NCBI GenBank assembly: GCA_025526915.1
Contig: JAHLKH010000130.1
Coordinates: forward strand, 1 to 64,000
Direction of reading: 5' to 3'
From: Entophlyctis helioformis
Lineage: Eukaryota; Chytridiomycota; Chytridiomycetes; Chytridiales; Chytriomycetaceae
DNA length: 64,000 nucleotides
The notes under the pieces: model-generated
Databases searched by the model: none
Seen by the model: only the letters and a program-made list of their open reading frames with translations
Told to the model about the DNA's origin: nothing
Part shown: positions 22,862-35,362 of the stretch, piece after piece
Layout of the letters: each line of letters begins with the position of its first letter
How positions within the stretch are numbered: position 1 is the stretch's first letter
Made by a program: the position numbers and the translations under genes

Positions 22862-24580
22862 TCACATGAAACCCTGCTCTGCAAGACGTGCCTTGAGCAT
22901 GGTGTCCCTGCATACACCGTGTTGTTTCCCATCGGCGTCAGTGTATTGCTCACCATCAATAAATCGCAATCGCCTTACGTGATGGACGCCACAAGAAACG
23001 CCGTCGACCTTTGGTTTGTGCAGCATGTGGTATGCACATAGAGCGACTTTTCGGGGTTGAGCTTTTTGCCCATAAACTTGCGCTGCACAAAGGAGAGGAC
23101 CGGCGTGTACTCATTGCGTCCTATCACAGCAGTGCTCGCCAGCGTCAGCCAAGTGGACAGGAGCCAATGCGCATGTTTGGAGTCAGCAACCATCCGCCAG
23201 CAGCGTACCTTGATAGTCGGGAAAGTGGTCGGACATGTTTGAATGCTTGAGCTTCCGCTCAAAGAGGTCCTTCTTGTTGAGGAAAAGAATCATGCTCGCT
23301 TTACACAGCAGCGCATTGTTGCAAATCTCCTCAAACAGCTGCAGCGCATCCATCATCCTATTCACTGCAGGATTCTCGTCCAGCATCTGGTCAAACCCTG
23401 CCAGAGACGTGATGAAAAGCATTGCATGCACCCCGTCAAAATGCGACGCCTGTGGATATAGTCGTCAGTGCCCGTACACACAGTTCCGTTGGTCGGATCG
23501 CATCCCCAGAGCAGCCTCCCACACACCCATTGTTTCCGGAACCCACGCTGGCCTGCAACATCAAAGAACCTGAATCGGCGGCCCTCCACCATAAACTGGT
23601 ATTCACTGATGGCTGTTGTCGCGTGGCGTATATGCAAGATGTCTGTCGTCGAAATGATGTCAGACATGCTATGCACAACTGCCAATGCTGCGTGACCTAC
23701 CAATGTCCGTTGGTGTGTACGTTTCTTTTCCCATTGCCACCGCTGCGCTCAGAAAACTGCCAGGCGGTCGAGCACAACCGCGTCAGCTTTAGCAATCTGG
23801 AACGGCTCTGGCAGCAAATGGGCGGCTTACTAGTCTGCCGTATCTTGGATCTTGAACTTGTGCGCATTGCACCATGCTGCCTGCATGGCGTGGGTTGCCC
23901 AGAGCACCGACACGGCATGTGTGAAGCCGTCCGGGAGCCTGCTGGTCCCGTCGTGCAGATAGCTGAGGACCGTGTCCTGTTGTTCCGCCACAGACGGTTT
24001 GGTGTGCGTCACATGTTGGACCGCATGAGGACAAAATTGCGGCAAACAAGCCGTGTCAGCGCTGGTCAGCCTTGAGGGGAAGGTGGTGCGGCGAAGGTGA
24101 CACAGCAGCCCAGAGCCGGTACTGGGCCGCAGCCTGGTCCAGGACCAGCCGCTATTGCGATAGCTGCTGTCTGGCACTTGGTCGATTGGTGCACTGGCGG
24201 ACGCAAGCAGTCCCCCCCGCAAGCAGTCGCCCAGCAAGCGGGCGTGCCAGCATTCGACGGCTTACCCGTTCGGCGGCGTGTCCCGAGACGAGGTCAAGCC
24301 CAAGAGCGTCGCAGGCGGCAACAAGCCCCTTGGCAGACTCGACAATGTTGGACAGCATCTGCTGGCGGTAGACCTCTCGCTGCGGCGCACTGAATCCGCC
24401 TCCCAGAGCCAGCTGTATGTTCTTCAGAAAGGTCGTCTTTCCCGAGTCGCCGCTGCCCAGGATGAGCAGCTTCGGATCGTTCCGAGCCTTTATCAACTGC
24501 TGCCGTTCGAGCTCCAGCTCGGCATCGATGCGGTCCGACACAAGCTTGGCATGGCGCCTGTCCATTCCAGCCGTCCACAT
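22862..24580 (-). CDS. Divergent heterotrimeric G-protein alpha subunit
   Basis: Signalling GTPase. The spliced frame shows AKLVSDRIDAELELERQQL, P-loop GSGDSGKTTFLKNI (usual form GAGESGKST), a helical domain ending SVLWATHAMQAAW and KIQDTADYFLSAAVAMG, ETYTPTDI, then DILHIRHATTAISE (switch I), FFDVAGQRGFR (switch II, DVAGQ where DVGGQ is usual), FITSLAGFDQMLDENPAVNR, FLNKKDLFERK, and YVHTTCCTN in place of TCAT. The last exon, after a GTAAGG donor, ends KARLAEQGFM. A 75-base intron after TADY restores the frame. The first in-frame ATG is at 24580 (MWTAGMDRR); no MG myristoylation start is visible, so an upstream exon may be missing from this model. Family certain, start uncertain. Confidence 0.88.
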
Positions 24581-25095
24581 CCAGCGTCGGTTGGACTGCC
24601 AGCAGCATCCATCCAGCAACGGCACTCACAGCTGCTCAAGGTTGACGAATGTGGCTGCCATTAGTTGTCGAATTGGGAGGTTGGAAAAACGATGTGCCAT
24701 GTCACAAAATGATCGGCTGGTTTGAGAGTCGGGCCCTGATTGGTCGGCTGGTTTGAGAGTCCTCTCGAGATGCAGCCACTGCGTGATGCGAGCACAGGAA
24801 CGGCGCGCCATGACAGAGATCCAGACGCTGCTGCACTTTCCGGTCAACTGCACACCACCTAGCCTATCAGCGAGCCGTTGTCTGCCCCTTGGCATCGGCT
24901 TTACAGTCGCGTGTCACCTCACGTGACCCGAGTTCCACTTTATTATTGCCCGAATGGATCGCGATCCTCGCCATCGACAAAGCAAGTCACATTCTCGTTA
25001 GTTGGTGGGCTGACGTGCTCGCTGATTTGCGCCGTCCACTGGTCGTCAATGATGTCTGCTGACTCTTGTGTCATGGCGTGATATGCAGGCACAGA
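24581..25095. promoter_or_regulatory. Divergent intergenic region between G-alpha and NME5-like genes
   Basis: About 515 bases between two divergent starts. It contains a CACGTGAC box (about 24919-24926) and two copies of a short phrase around GGTTTGAGAGTC (about 24719 and 24751). A short reverse reading frame starting MAATFVNLEQL (about 24629-24662) ends in a good donor but does not join the G-alpha frame. No gene seen. Confidence 0.4.
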
Positions 25096-26099
25096 ATGGA
25101 GTCAACATTGGTGTTGATCAAGCCAGATGCGGTACCGCGCAAGAATGACATTGAGGACCGCTTCAAGCAGGCCGGCTACAAGGTTCTGCAGGTACGTGCC
25201 AAACCATGGCCATGACTTGGTCTTTGCTTTCTGACCGTCTGTCTCTGTAAAACTCGACTCGACTCGACTCGACTCGACTCGACTCTGACGGACAACAACA
25301 GACGCGCACTGTTCGTCTGACCGAAGAGCAGGCGACTGACTTCTACCAAGAAGACCTTGATGACCCAAACTTTTCGCGGCTGGTGGCCTACATGACCAGG
25401 TGGGCGGTACACAGGAGCAGCAACGCTAGATGTCTATTGACAGTAAGCAACTAACCCGTGCTGCCTCATCCTTGGGCATAAGTGGGCCAACCGTCGTCAT
25501 GAATGTTCAAAAGCTCAGCCTCTACGAAGAAATCCAGTCGTTTGTGGGTCCAAAGCACCCAGATATTGGTCGCTCGCTCAATCCAAACTGGTCAGCAAGC
25601 CTCGTCATCTTTCCGCGAAGCATCGTTTGGCAATGGACTGCTGATCGGAATGATGGTGTTGGTGACAGTCTTCGTGCCGTCTTTGGCGGGAAAGACGAGC
25701 TTCACAACGCAATCCATTACAGCGAGGATATTCTGACTGCGCGAAGAGAGCTGCACTTCTTCTTTCCTGACGGTAGGCTGCCATTGCTGTGTCTGGTATG
25801 TAAGCGGAAGTATTCACATCAGACGGCACTCCATGGCAGCCATTGTCGATCCAATCCCATCGATGGATCACGCAAAGCTGTTCCTCGAGACTGCAATCTA
25901 CCCCACTCTGCTTCAAGGCCTGACTGAGCTGTGCAAGGAGAAGCCCGCAGACCCCATTGTAAGTCTTGAGTTCCATTGCATGGCTGTTATTGCCAATGCC
26001 AACCGACTGTGCCTTGACGATTGTGTTGATCAACAGGCTTGGCTTGGCGAATGGCTCGAGGGAAACAATCCGCTCAAGCCCATGATACAGCAAGCTTAA
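25096..26099 (+). CDS. NME5/RSP23-like nucleoside diphosphate kinase-domain protein with Dpy-30 motif
   Basis: Flagellar protein related to animal NME5 and to radial spoke protein 23 of green algae. The kinase-like domain starts MESTLVLIKPDAVPRKNDI, then RTVRLTEEQATDFYQE, SGPTVVMNVQKLSLYEEI, and LRAVFGGKDELHNAIHYSED, where the histidine of HNAIHYSED lies at the family active-site position. The Dpy-30 docking motif follows: YPTLLQGLTELCKEKPADPI then AWLGEWLEGNNPLKP. That tail distinguishes NME5-type proteins from housekeeping NDK. Five introns are inferred; one contains the CGACT pentanucleotide array. The next gene downstream on the same strand is an axonemal dynein chain. Whether the kinase activity is retained cannot be told. 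Confidence 0.85.
25252..25285 (+). repeat. (CGACT)n pentanucleotide array in an intron
   Basis: About seven tandem units in the first intron of the NME5-like gene. Confidence 0.9.
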
Positions 26100-26365
26100 A
26101 CACCCCTCAGCGTTTCCCCAACCAAACATAAAGCAATGAAGAGCCAGAGAAAGTCAAAGGCAAGCAGATGGCACCAGAAGGCAGCGGGCAGAAGGCGCTT
26201 GTCGTTGGGAACGTCTGCCTGCGGCCGGCCGCTACACGCTGGTCTTGCCACCAGGCACACCCCTACCGTGACAACATTCCCGCGACACCTGCTGACTCTT
26301 GCAGCAAAACACGCACAACTTCCATGTCGTGGCTGCCCTGCTGACAGGCACCCGTGGAGGCGAAC

Positions 26366-27318
26366 ATGCCGCAAAAGTCGCTGTCTGTCCACTCGCTAAA
26401 GTCCCTTGATGGCCCAGAGCAGCCTGCTGGGGGAGGCAACGACGACTGGCTTCCGGTAAGTATAGCAGCTAGACTGCATGTGGACGTGGACGCACGCGTG
26501 GACGTGGACGTGGACGTGTCATCTCTATAGATGCGACGCGTCTCGACCTGTTCGACCGGAAAAGGCAGTCCAAGAAGTCCGGCTAACAACCACTATGTAC
26601 ATGAATGTCGAACGGTCGATGGACAAATGAAACTAGCCCAAAGTGCTTCTCAAGCCCCCCGGACAACTTCAGCTTACAGAAGTTGAGCTCGAAGAGGAGC
26701 TGACACGCATCCTGAACGCCAACAACCCGCACGCACCTCAAAACATTGCACGTTACAACAACAAGGAGCGCGTATTCAAAGCAAGCCCGAACATGGAGCA
26801 CATTGTCTTTCACTTTGAGTTCGATGGGTACGAGCCAATCTGCGTACAGTGACGCTGCGCAAACCACTAGACACTCGATTAACACGGCTGCCAACAGCTA
26901 TCTGATCTACCGAGGCTCCGAAGATAATGCTGACAAGCAGATGCAACTCTTGAAGCACCCAAGGCCATCACCAGCTACACAACCACAGAAGCTGAGACGG
27001 GAGACGACGTGAAAAAGTCTGCAAGGGCTCCGCTGAGAAACCAGTTCAACTTTAGCGAACGTGCAGCTCAAACGGTCAACAATCCGTTTAGAGTAAGTGG
27101 ATTTTGGGTTGTGGACCCCAGAATTCAACACTTGCAAACGTGCTATGCAGCTAACGACTTGGCGCTAAAAACACGCAGGAGCGATCAACCAACACTGAGC
27201 CGCCTCCGCAACGCACGTACAGCTTTACTGTAAACCAGTGGACTATTTTTGACGCCTACTCTGAGGATATTCAGCACAAGGAAAAGGCGGCCAAGGAAAA
27301 AGCCAAGGTGGGCGGCTC

Positions 27319-27354
<36 letters not shown>

Positions 27355-29111
27355 ATTTACAGCTCGCCAATAATGCATTTATTGACCACGTTGGGCCACG
27401 AACGGCAATGGATCACAGGCGCCAGCTCCAGGTGGAGCCAAAGGACACAAGGATGAAGACAAGGGGGCCGCTGTCTCGTCCGATGCGCACGGAGAAGACG
27501 TGTACTACAAGAACGCAGAGCTCCGGAAAGCGATGATCACGATTGAGCGTATGGCCAATCAAAACACCTTTGATGACATTTCGCAAGATTACAAGTACTG
27601 GGAAGACGCATCCGATGAGCTGGGCGACAGAAAAAGTGAGCCAGGCAGATGTGGAAAGATTTGCAAACTATGGCTGACATTTTGTCCAGGTGGCACGCTT
27701 CTTCCGTTGTGGAAGTTCATCTTTGACAAGGAAAAGAAGAAGCAGGTCACGACTCTGTGCTGGAACCCTCAGTCGACGGATTTGTTTGCAGTCGGTTACG
27801 GGTCGTACGATTTTTCGCGGCAGGGTCCCGGCATGATTGCGTGCTTTACTCTCAAGAATCCATCGCACCCAGAGTATGTCTACGTCACCGAATCGGGAGT
27901 CATGTGCTTGCATTTCCATCCACAGCATCCGTCCATGATTGCCGTCGGGCTGTACGACGGAACAGTCTTGGTGTACAACATTCAAAAGAAAGTCGATGCA
28001 CCAATCTTCAAGTCCACAACAAAAGGGGGACGCCACACCGACCCAGTCTGGCAGGTACATTTGCCAAGCCATATGTTGGCGACGCGACGATGGAATAACA
28101 TGGACCAATTCGTGGGATACAGGTATGCTGGCAAAAGGACGACCTGGACGACAACCTCAATTTCTTCTCGGTTTCATCCGATGGCCGTGTTACGCAATGG
28201 ACACTTCTCAAAAACGAGCTTTTGCACACTGTACGTTTGCATGGCCACAGCGATCGATGCAGTTGTCGACTCTTGGGTCGAAAATGGTTATTGATCAATG
28301 TCAACATGTTCAATCGACATATAAGGATGCCATTGCGCTTAAGTACGACGGAGACGCAGGCAGCCACAACGCTGATGACGAGCGTCTGTTCTCACTTGCC
28401 GGTGGATGCTGCTTTGACTTCCACAAACGCGTTGAGCACTTGTTCACAGTCGGCACCGAGGAAGGGCGAATCTACAAATGTTCTAAGGACTACAACAGTC
28501 AATACCTGCTTTCGTTTGAAGTAAGCCGACTGCTGTGATGCATATCAGCGATTCATAGACTAACAGCCAAAGTTAGGGTCATCAAATGTCGGTCTATACA
28601 GTCCGCTATAATCCGTTCCATGGAAGCTATTTCCTATCCGCGAGCGCAGACTGGACTGTGAAGCTGTGGGACCACAACGATCCAAAGGCTGTCATGACAT
28701 TTGATCTCAACGGATCCGTCGGAGATGTCGCATGGGCACCGTACTCATCAACCGTGTTTGCGGCAGTCACCGCTGAGGGCAAGGTATGGATTATAGCCAC
28801 GCCATCATGAACAAGGGCTGCCTGTTTACTGTTTGGCCATCTTACCCGGTGTGTGCATAGGTGTTTGTCTACGATCTCAACGAAAACAAGTACGCTCCTA
28901 TCTGCGACAGCAGGTCGTTCGTAAAACCAAGCTGACGCACATCGCGTTCAACCCGTTCGAGCCCATGATTCTTGTCGGCGACGACAAGGGCACTGTTATC
29001 AGTCTTAAGCTCTCGCCAAATTTGCGCCGAAAGAGCCAGACACCCGACGAAGAGACGACAAAGTTGGAGACAGTGATCAATCTTGCAAAGGGAAAACCAT
29101 CCAACGCCTAA
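26366..29111 (+). CDS. DNAI1: Axonemal outer-arm dynein intermediate chain 1
   Basis: WD-repeat intermediate chain that ties outer dynein arms to the flagellar axoneme. Near-diagnostic blocks run through the spliced frame: [20 protein letters not shown] and [78 protein letters not shown]; then the propeller with [106 protein letters not shown] and [20 protein letters not shown]. It ends in a charged tail ([16 protein letters not shown]). Start ATG 26366 ([10 protein letters not shown]). About nine introns, one with a (GAT)n run at 27319-27354. Its presence shows that the organism builds motile flagella. Confidence 0.95.
27319..27354 (+). repeat. (GAT)n microsatellite in a DNAI1 intron
   Basis: Twelve uninterrupted trinucleotide units. 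Confidence 0.95.
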
Positions 29112-29236
29112 CTTGCGGACAGCAAACATCCAAGCGGGAAATACCATGCCTTGAAACCCCAATCAATCCAATAATATCGCCGGTCCGACTGACGTTTCAT
29201 TCACTTTGATCTGGTGGCCAAACAAGAAGTGCAGAG

Positions 29237-32200
29237 TCACGTCACGCAGTAAGCATGGGCAGTGGTTCCATCGGCAAAATGTGTAAACATGGCTGTCGAA
29301 ATTCGCTTCAGGCAGATTCGGCACATGTTGTCGTCGGCAATCTCAACACGCTGTGTTTGGAGATGCATCAAATGCTCCTGAAGCTGGATTGGTGCACAGC
29401 TATGTTAGTTTCCAAATTGTGGCATACAATGATTCGATTGCACCAGCGTACCTGAGCACGCTCAGCCCGCAGGATAGCCAGTTGGATGAGCCCTGCATTC
29501 TTTGAATTGGCAAGAGAGTCCAGAGACGTGGACAAATATTCCTCTAATGCGGTGAGTGGCATTGTTGGCTGAAGAAATCGCAGTGCCTGTTTCGGTCATG
29601 TACGTCAGGAGCATTCGATCACATCTCGTCAAACAAACAATCAAAGCTTACAATAGAACCGTTGATCTTGCTAGCATACATTGCTAGGAAGTGGAGATTT
29701 TGCTCTGTTGTTCGGTCCGTCGATAACATGCAAAGCTCAAACAGGATGGTGAAAATGTTGCGAGACTGAGGATCGGTCGGATTGTAGTGTCGTTCGCAGT
29801 AGAGCCGCGCACCCTCATACGAGTGCAACCTTTTGACGTGGATTTCAAGGGCGTCTCTGTGTTTCTTGAGCCGACCATAAACCACTGCTCTCACTTGCCA
29901 CATTCCTTTGATCCGTGACATGTCTTAGTCGGACCCCTGAATGCAACGACTGGTAATGATAAAGAGCTTTGAAAGCCAACTGACCATCATTAGGTAGACT
30001 CTGGAGCAACGCCTCGGGGTCATAGCTGTTGGAGTATTCGAGCAGACGCACAAGCTTGCTGCTGATATTAGAGTCCTCTGTCAGCAAGAATAGTTAGATT
30101 GCTCATGTCAGGCTCAATAATCGTCGGCGGCATCCTCCCACCAGCGTCGCTCTTGTGCAAGGCGTATTCGGAAAGGTACCGCTTAGCAAGGTCGGTGTGA
30201 AAGCTCCGTGTGGAGTCTTTCAGCTGAAAGACAACGTGCTCCAGATACTGCGTTGCAAGCGGCGGCGGCTGGCCACGAAGAAAGTCAAAGATGCGGTGCC
30301 TGTAGTCGACCGGAACCTGCAGCATAACAACAACAATTCAGCGAGAGTCTGTTCGCACTTGAACAACTATATCCAACGTTCCGGCTGCTGGCAATTACCT
30401 CGTTGTAGTTTTCAGTAAAGACAGTCAATCCAAGCGCTGGGTTGTGTTTAACAACCGGCTCGACGTGTTTGAAAATCAATTCAGCCGACTCTTCCAGCTT
30501 GAGGCGTTGCAGGTAGGAAACAATCTGCTCGTCTGCTGCGTCGAGATTTGGAGAGCTGCTAACGCGCACAGGCACGGGGTGAGTCCAACGCAAAGCATCA
30601 GCAGTCTGATGAAGCCCTTCCAGCAATAACTTACGACAGGTATGCCAGTGCTTTGCTGTGGAGCCGCTTTGAGCTGTAAAAGTCCAACAACGCCGCGTCC
30701 TTCTGCTCAAAACACAGTTACTCTTCTCAATCAGTCGACAGTTCGCCCCACGCATTCAACCAGAGAGTTTGTCAACGGAGCCTCTGACCTTTGCTGTCTT
30801 TAGGAGCTCTTCCGTGATCGCAAGATCGCAAAAGTTTTCAACACGGACAAGCGATCCAAGGAGGGGACTGTTGAGCAAGACGTACGACTTGAGCAGGCTG
30901 GTATCGACTAGCTGCGACAAATGGATCACATCGTCGTACGACAAGCCTTCAAGTGTGCTCAAGTGAAAATCATCTCTCTCAGCCGAAGGTGCTGTCGTCT
31001 GATGGACAGGTCGTGCCAAGGCTAGCTTGGAGTCGGGATGGGGTAGACGAGCACGATACTTGGATAGCCTTGCACGCTCGCGGGACAAGTATCCTGCAAT
31101 TGCCTCCACTGCACCACGATCCCATTCCATGGTGCTCAAGTCGGTGTCGTCATCAAGCAGAGCCGGCATTAGGTCCAAAACGTCCAGCGGGGAAGCGTTT
31201 AGGTTCTCAAGGATGTCAAGGGCCTCCTGATACTTGTGTTCATCTGCGAACATGTAATGAGCTTGCAGTGCACGGACTTTGGTGATGTTTGATGCCTTTC
31301 AATGGCAATTGTGAAAGGGGGTTTCAGGAGGTTAGTGCAATCCTGCCAATTTGCAGCTAGGCATATTTCCAGGTCACACACCTTGTCCTCTTCACCGGCA
31401 AACTCGAGCTCTTCAATAAACTTGAGTGCGTCGTCATACCGATTCTCTGCAACAAGCTCTTCAATCTGCGGTTCAACTGCGTGAGATGCATGCATTTCTG
31501 ATTCAAGTTGTCGAGCGTTTGCATGACAGTTGTGTTCTGCAGTACCTGATCTTCAAAGTCAAGCGGCAGCAGTCGCCAAACGTTTTTGGTACTCGTCGCA
31601 AACAGCAGCTGGCTTGCAAGCATCGCCGAGCACTCTGGCAGCTGAATGATTTGGAGCGTCTGTCCTGATCTGATGCTTCTCACCTCGACCTTGAACTGAA
31701 TCAGTCCAGCCAAGTAGTAGTCCTGATGGACTGGCATGCGAAGTAAGCGCAACATTGATCAGCTTCAATGTACACACAAGAGTCATTCATGAAAGCGCAA
31801 ACTGCACCTACCGACATGGGATGGTGGCGCGGACCAAAGGAACACACGTTTTGAGACGCCTGCCCTGGGATCGAATCGGAATACTGATGCTGTGCCATGG
31901 AGCATCAATCAATGGTCAACGTGGGGGTTTTTGTCAGAGTATTCGAGAGCAGACTATCGGGTCTTACTGTGAACGGTAATGAAGAAATGCCCTCCATCAG
32001 ATGTCTCTGTCAAAATATAAGGCGTCACAAGCTTCGCAGGACTGCCGACTGAGGGCCGTCCATGGCAGCAAGGTCCTTGAGGAGGAGGATATCCTTGACG
32101 GTATCGTCGCGTAGGTCAATGTGGAGTGCACTTGTGCCATTTGGAGCCACAATGTCGTTCTCGCTCGTCCAGAACAAGCTCGATGGGATTGATGCCAGCC

Positions 32201-33051
32201 GGATCTCCTGCATATGGATGGTACGTGCATCAGCAGGCTGTCCTGGAGGTTGCCCCTCGCAACAGCTGGCGGCTGCCAATGTTGCAACATGCTTTGGACA
32301 ACCTTGAGTGGATGACTTCGTACTGCGATACTGCGAACACGACGATGGTGCGACGAATGACGGCGGCAAACATATCGTTGATGCTTGGAAGTGTCTCGTG
32401 GACTGGCCGCCATGCTTGGATGGTGGAGCATCCGCGCGTTTTGGGCATGGGCGATGTGACTGACAGGGAGCCGTAGTCACAAACAACAAGTGTGCTGTCT
32501 GCGTTGATCGAATGCCGCCAACTTAGCCACCAGCCAATCTGCGGTTCGGCCAATTGGTAGGGTCGGGAACCACACCTGAAAGAACCGCAAGCGACTTGCT
32601 CTTGGGCAAGACGACCAGGCTGTCGATGGCCTTTTTGGAGAATCCCTTGGACACCTCGGCAAGCGTGATTGTGAAGGACGGCTCGTCTTCAACTTCGTAG
32701 ACAAGGATGGAGCCATCTGCCGTTCCGATGAACAGCTTGGATGCTGCTCTCGCCAAGACATGTGCCGATAGCCTGCAGTCAGTGTGTGCACATGAGAGCA
32801 GGTTTGTACTGCATCGTTTCCTTGTCACACACGACGCTGGCAGTCGTGGGCCAGGTGCCACATGCTCGAACTGAGCTGGACAAGCCTGGCCCCCAACAAA
32901 GCGGGAGATGGCAGGCTTCACGAGGTCGAAGGATGCAGCGCAAGACAGTCCACAGCTGCAGCCGTGCATGGAACCTACACCAGCTGGCCGTGCTCTGTAT
33001 CTGGAGCGGAAACCCCTCGACCACGGGCTGAGGCAAGAGTATCTCAAACAT
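29237..33051 (-). CDS. VPS39: Vacuolar sorting protein VPS39/Vam6 (HOPS subunit)
   Basis: Subunit of the HOPS tethering complex at vacuole/lysosome fusion. Start ATG 33051: MFEILLPQPVVEGFPLQIQS, then the N-terminal CNH propeller (ASKLFIGTADGSILVYEVED, LVVLPKSKSLAVLSG). The middle carries VEPQIEELVAENRYDDALKF and EYQEALD-like helical repeats, then VDTSLLKSYVLLNSPLLGSL (VPS39 domain 1). The clathrin-type repeats include IFDFLRGQPPPLATQYLEHV and AKRYLSEYALHKS. VPS39 domain 2 ends with a zinc-binding element, NMCRICLKRIS ... FADGTTAHAYCVT, at 29237-29340. Many short introns. The gene is convergent with DNAI1 (125 bases) and 75 bases downstream of USP39 on the same strand. Confidence 0.9.
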
Positions 33052-33125
33052 GACTGACGAGATGTGAGGCAAGGTTTGTTTATCGTGCATCGACGCCTGG
33101 CCACCGATGAGCCAAGGATGCGCAA

Positions 33126-35203
33126 TCAAGCGACCCGCTCCCACACTTGCACATAGGTTTCTGCAAGCAGGATCATCTGCGCAACAATCTCTTCCACAAA
33201 CAAGTCCTGGATCTGGAACCACTGGTCCTTTCCCTTTGATAACAGGTGCACTTTGTATACTCCGTTACCCGGACCTGGACGGCCTTCGTGGCAGATGTTG
33301 GCGACCAGGTCATAGCGAGCACTCTCTCCTGTCTCCGTGTCTTGAAGCCGGCCGATACCCGCGCAGCAGGCCACCCGAGAAGCCCAGTGGTCCAGCGCTG
33401 TCAGCATTGATTCGCGTCCACCTCACATACACACATTGACGTGTAGCAAACTCACACTCGCTCATGTCCAGTCCCTTGATGGGAAAGTTTACAATGGTAG
33501 GGTTCTTCTCCGTCGACAGCCAGTTGTTCTTGCTAAAGCGTTTGATGCAAAAGATCAGGTAGGGGGGCAGCTTGCTGATCTTGAACCGCTTAATCGTGGA
33601 TCCTGAATGCTGGAGCCATTGCAGTCGTAGAGCTGTATGATCAGCAAGCATAACACGGACAGTCGGCATTACCCAAGCTGATATGCAGTAGCACGACTCT
33701 GTTGACTCACGTGGGGCGTCTTTCCATCGTATTTCGCGAGCAAGGTGACGAGGGGGACTTGCGGAATGATATTCTTGTCAGCTTCGTCTGTGAAAAGCGG
33801 AGCCGGCGGTGGTTCAAGTGCCAGAAACCAGAATGGCGTCACTGTTGTCGTGATCGTCGTCTGAGCATCGTGAGTGCCAGCGAGCCTTGATTCGGCAACT
33901 TGAGGTCCAGCAGGTTAGAATCGACAGCAAAGCCGCGCACCAATGGGTTCTCAACAACTCACCCACTTCCTCTTGGTCCAGTGCATCGTTTGTGCCTGTC
34001 TCACGCCTCAGGACGGTTTCTGTTTCAACCCGAAGCTCGCCTTGAAAAGCACTTTGAAAGATGGCTAGGTTGCAAACGCAGGCATGTCAGCTACGAGACC
34101 CATTAACATACGACAGCATGCATCGCCTTACTCTTCCGCTTCTCCTTTTCTTGATCAGGCCGCGATGCAGCGTGTTCACAAACCACGACAGAAACTCTGA
34201 CACGTCACATTGCTCTCCAAGACGGAACCGTTTCTGACTGGCATTCGCGATTTCCTGGTGGGGTTGCAGGCATTTGCAATGAGTCGCAGATGTACAAGCC
34301 AGGGCCGTGCCGCTCCACGACATAAAGTCACCTGAATCAGCTCGTGTGGGCTAACCTGCCCCTTGAACGATCTCCGATTCCACATCTTGCGGACAAGCAT
34401 TCCAAATCGGTCAACTTGCACAAGAGTATGGAACTATAATGTCAGCCATGGCAACCTTGCCTCCGGCTCGCCACAAACCAGTGCCCATCAACTGCTCACC
34501 AAGTTCAGATCCAGTTGCGCTAGTTTCCAGCAGGAAATGATCGCGAACCATCTTTACATGAGACAAGGCTTGCACGACCACGTTGATGTAGTCGTTTGCC
34601 TTGATGTTGTTCAGACCAACGAATCCTGCATGCGCCAAGATCAGCACTTTCACACAACCAGCCCATCGACCAAGGCATGCCAAGCCAAGCGCGCCAACTC
34701 ACCAGGCAAGTACATCTTATTGTTGAGATCGTATGATGCTGCCATGCTGCTATCCAGACCGTCGACCTGGTCTTGTCAAAGGTTGGCTTGATGACGTACT
34801 TGATGTCGCCAAGCGAAGGGTCGTCGACTTCGTAGCCATCTGGCAGAATGTAGACTCCAAGAGTCTCGAGGTTGATAAACACATGGTGGTCTTCGTTCAT
34901 GCTGTGGAAGTAGGCATGCGACTGCTTGCCACGGCCTTGGTAGTACTTGCCGCACACAAGACATGCGTACACGTTGATGTTGCTCAGCGAGACGGAGCAC
35001 AGCTTCTCAAAGTCAAAGTCCAGGCGAGCTCGGTTGATGGTCTCGAGGTAGAGGCCACGCAGGGCCATGGCTGCTGGTTGCTGCGTGCGCTGACGCTTGG
35101 CTCGAGGAAAGGCTTGCTCCTCTTCTTGCTGTGCTTCATTGCTGCTGTCGTCACCCGCACCAGCACTGTGCTCACGCTGGCCGTCTGGTGTGATCTCCAC
35201 CAT
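33126..35203 (-). CDS. USP39/Sad1, catalytically inactive ubiquitin-hydrolase-like tri-snRNP protein
   Basis: Component of the U4/U6.U5 tri-snRNP needed for spliceosome activation. Start ATG 35203 (MVEITPDGQREHS), acidic and basic leader (PRAKRQRTQQP), then LYLETINRARLDFDFEKLCS and the UBP zinc finger VYACLVCGKYYQGRGKQSHA with the FHSMNEDHHVFINL histidines. The peptidase-like domain begins GFVGLNNIKANDYINVVVQA: the sequence ANDY stands where active enzymes have GNTCY, so the catalytic cysteine is lost as in the whole family. Later blocks are LPPYLIFCIKRFSKNNW, TIVNFPIKGLDM and YDLVANICHEGRPGPGNG, ending VYKVHLLSKGKDQWFQIQD and a terminal helix (QMILLAETYVQVWERVA). Several introns. Confidence 0.92.
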
Positions 35204-35362
35204 TGAGTTGGAGCGAGGGGGACGTAATTGATTTCGTTCCCAAAGAGCACCGTGCGCCGGCACCTGATTGGTCGGCTGGTTTGCCTCGAATTTTGTTCAA
35301 TTTGGCGTCCAATTTCCAATCGTTTTGAATCCAAATTTCATATTCTTGTCCGGAATTCCCAG

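Noticed and set aside
23700..23920. Second G-alpha as a pseudogene because of in-frame stops after QDTAD
   Set aside because: A 75-base GTAAGC...GGCAG intron removes the stops and gives DTADYFLSAAVAMGKETYTPTDI, which fits the family.
33126..35203. Active deubiquitinase
   Set aside because: ANDY replaces the catalytic GNTCY, so it is the inactive USP39/Sad1 type.
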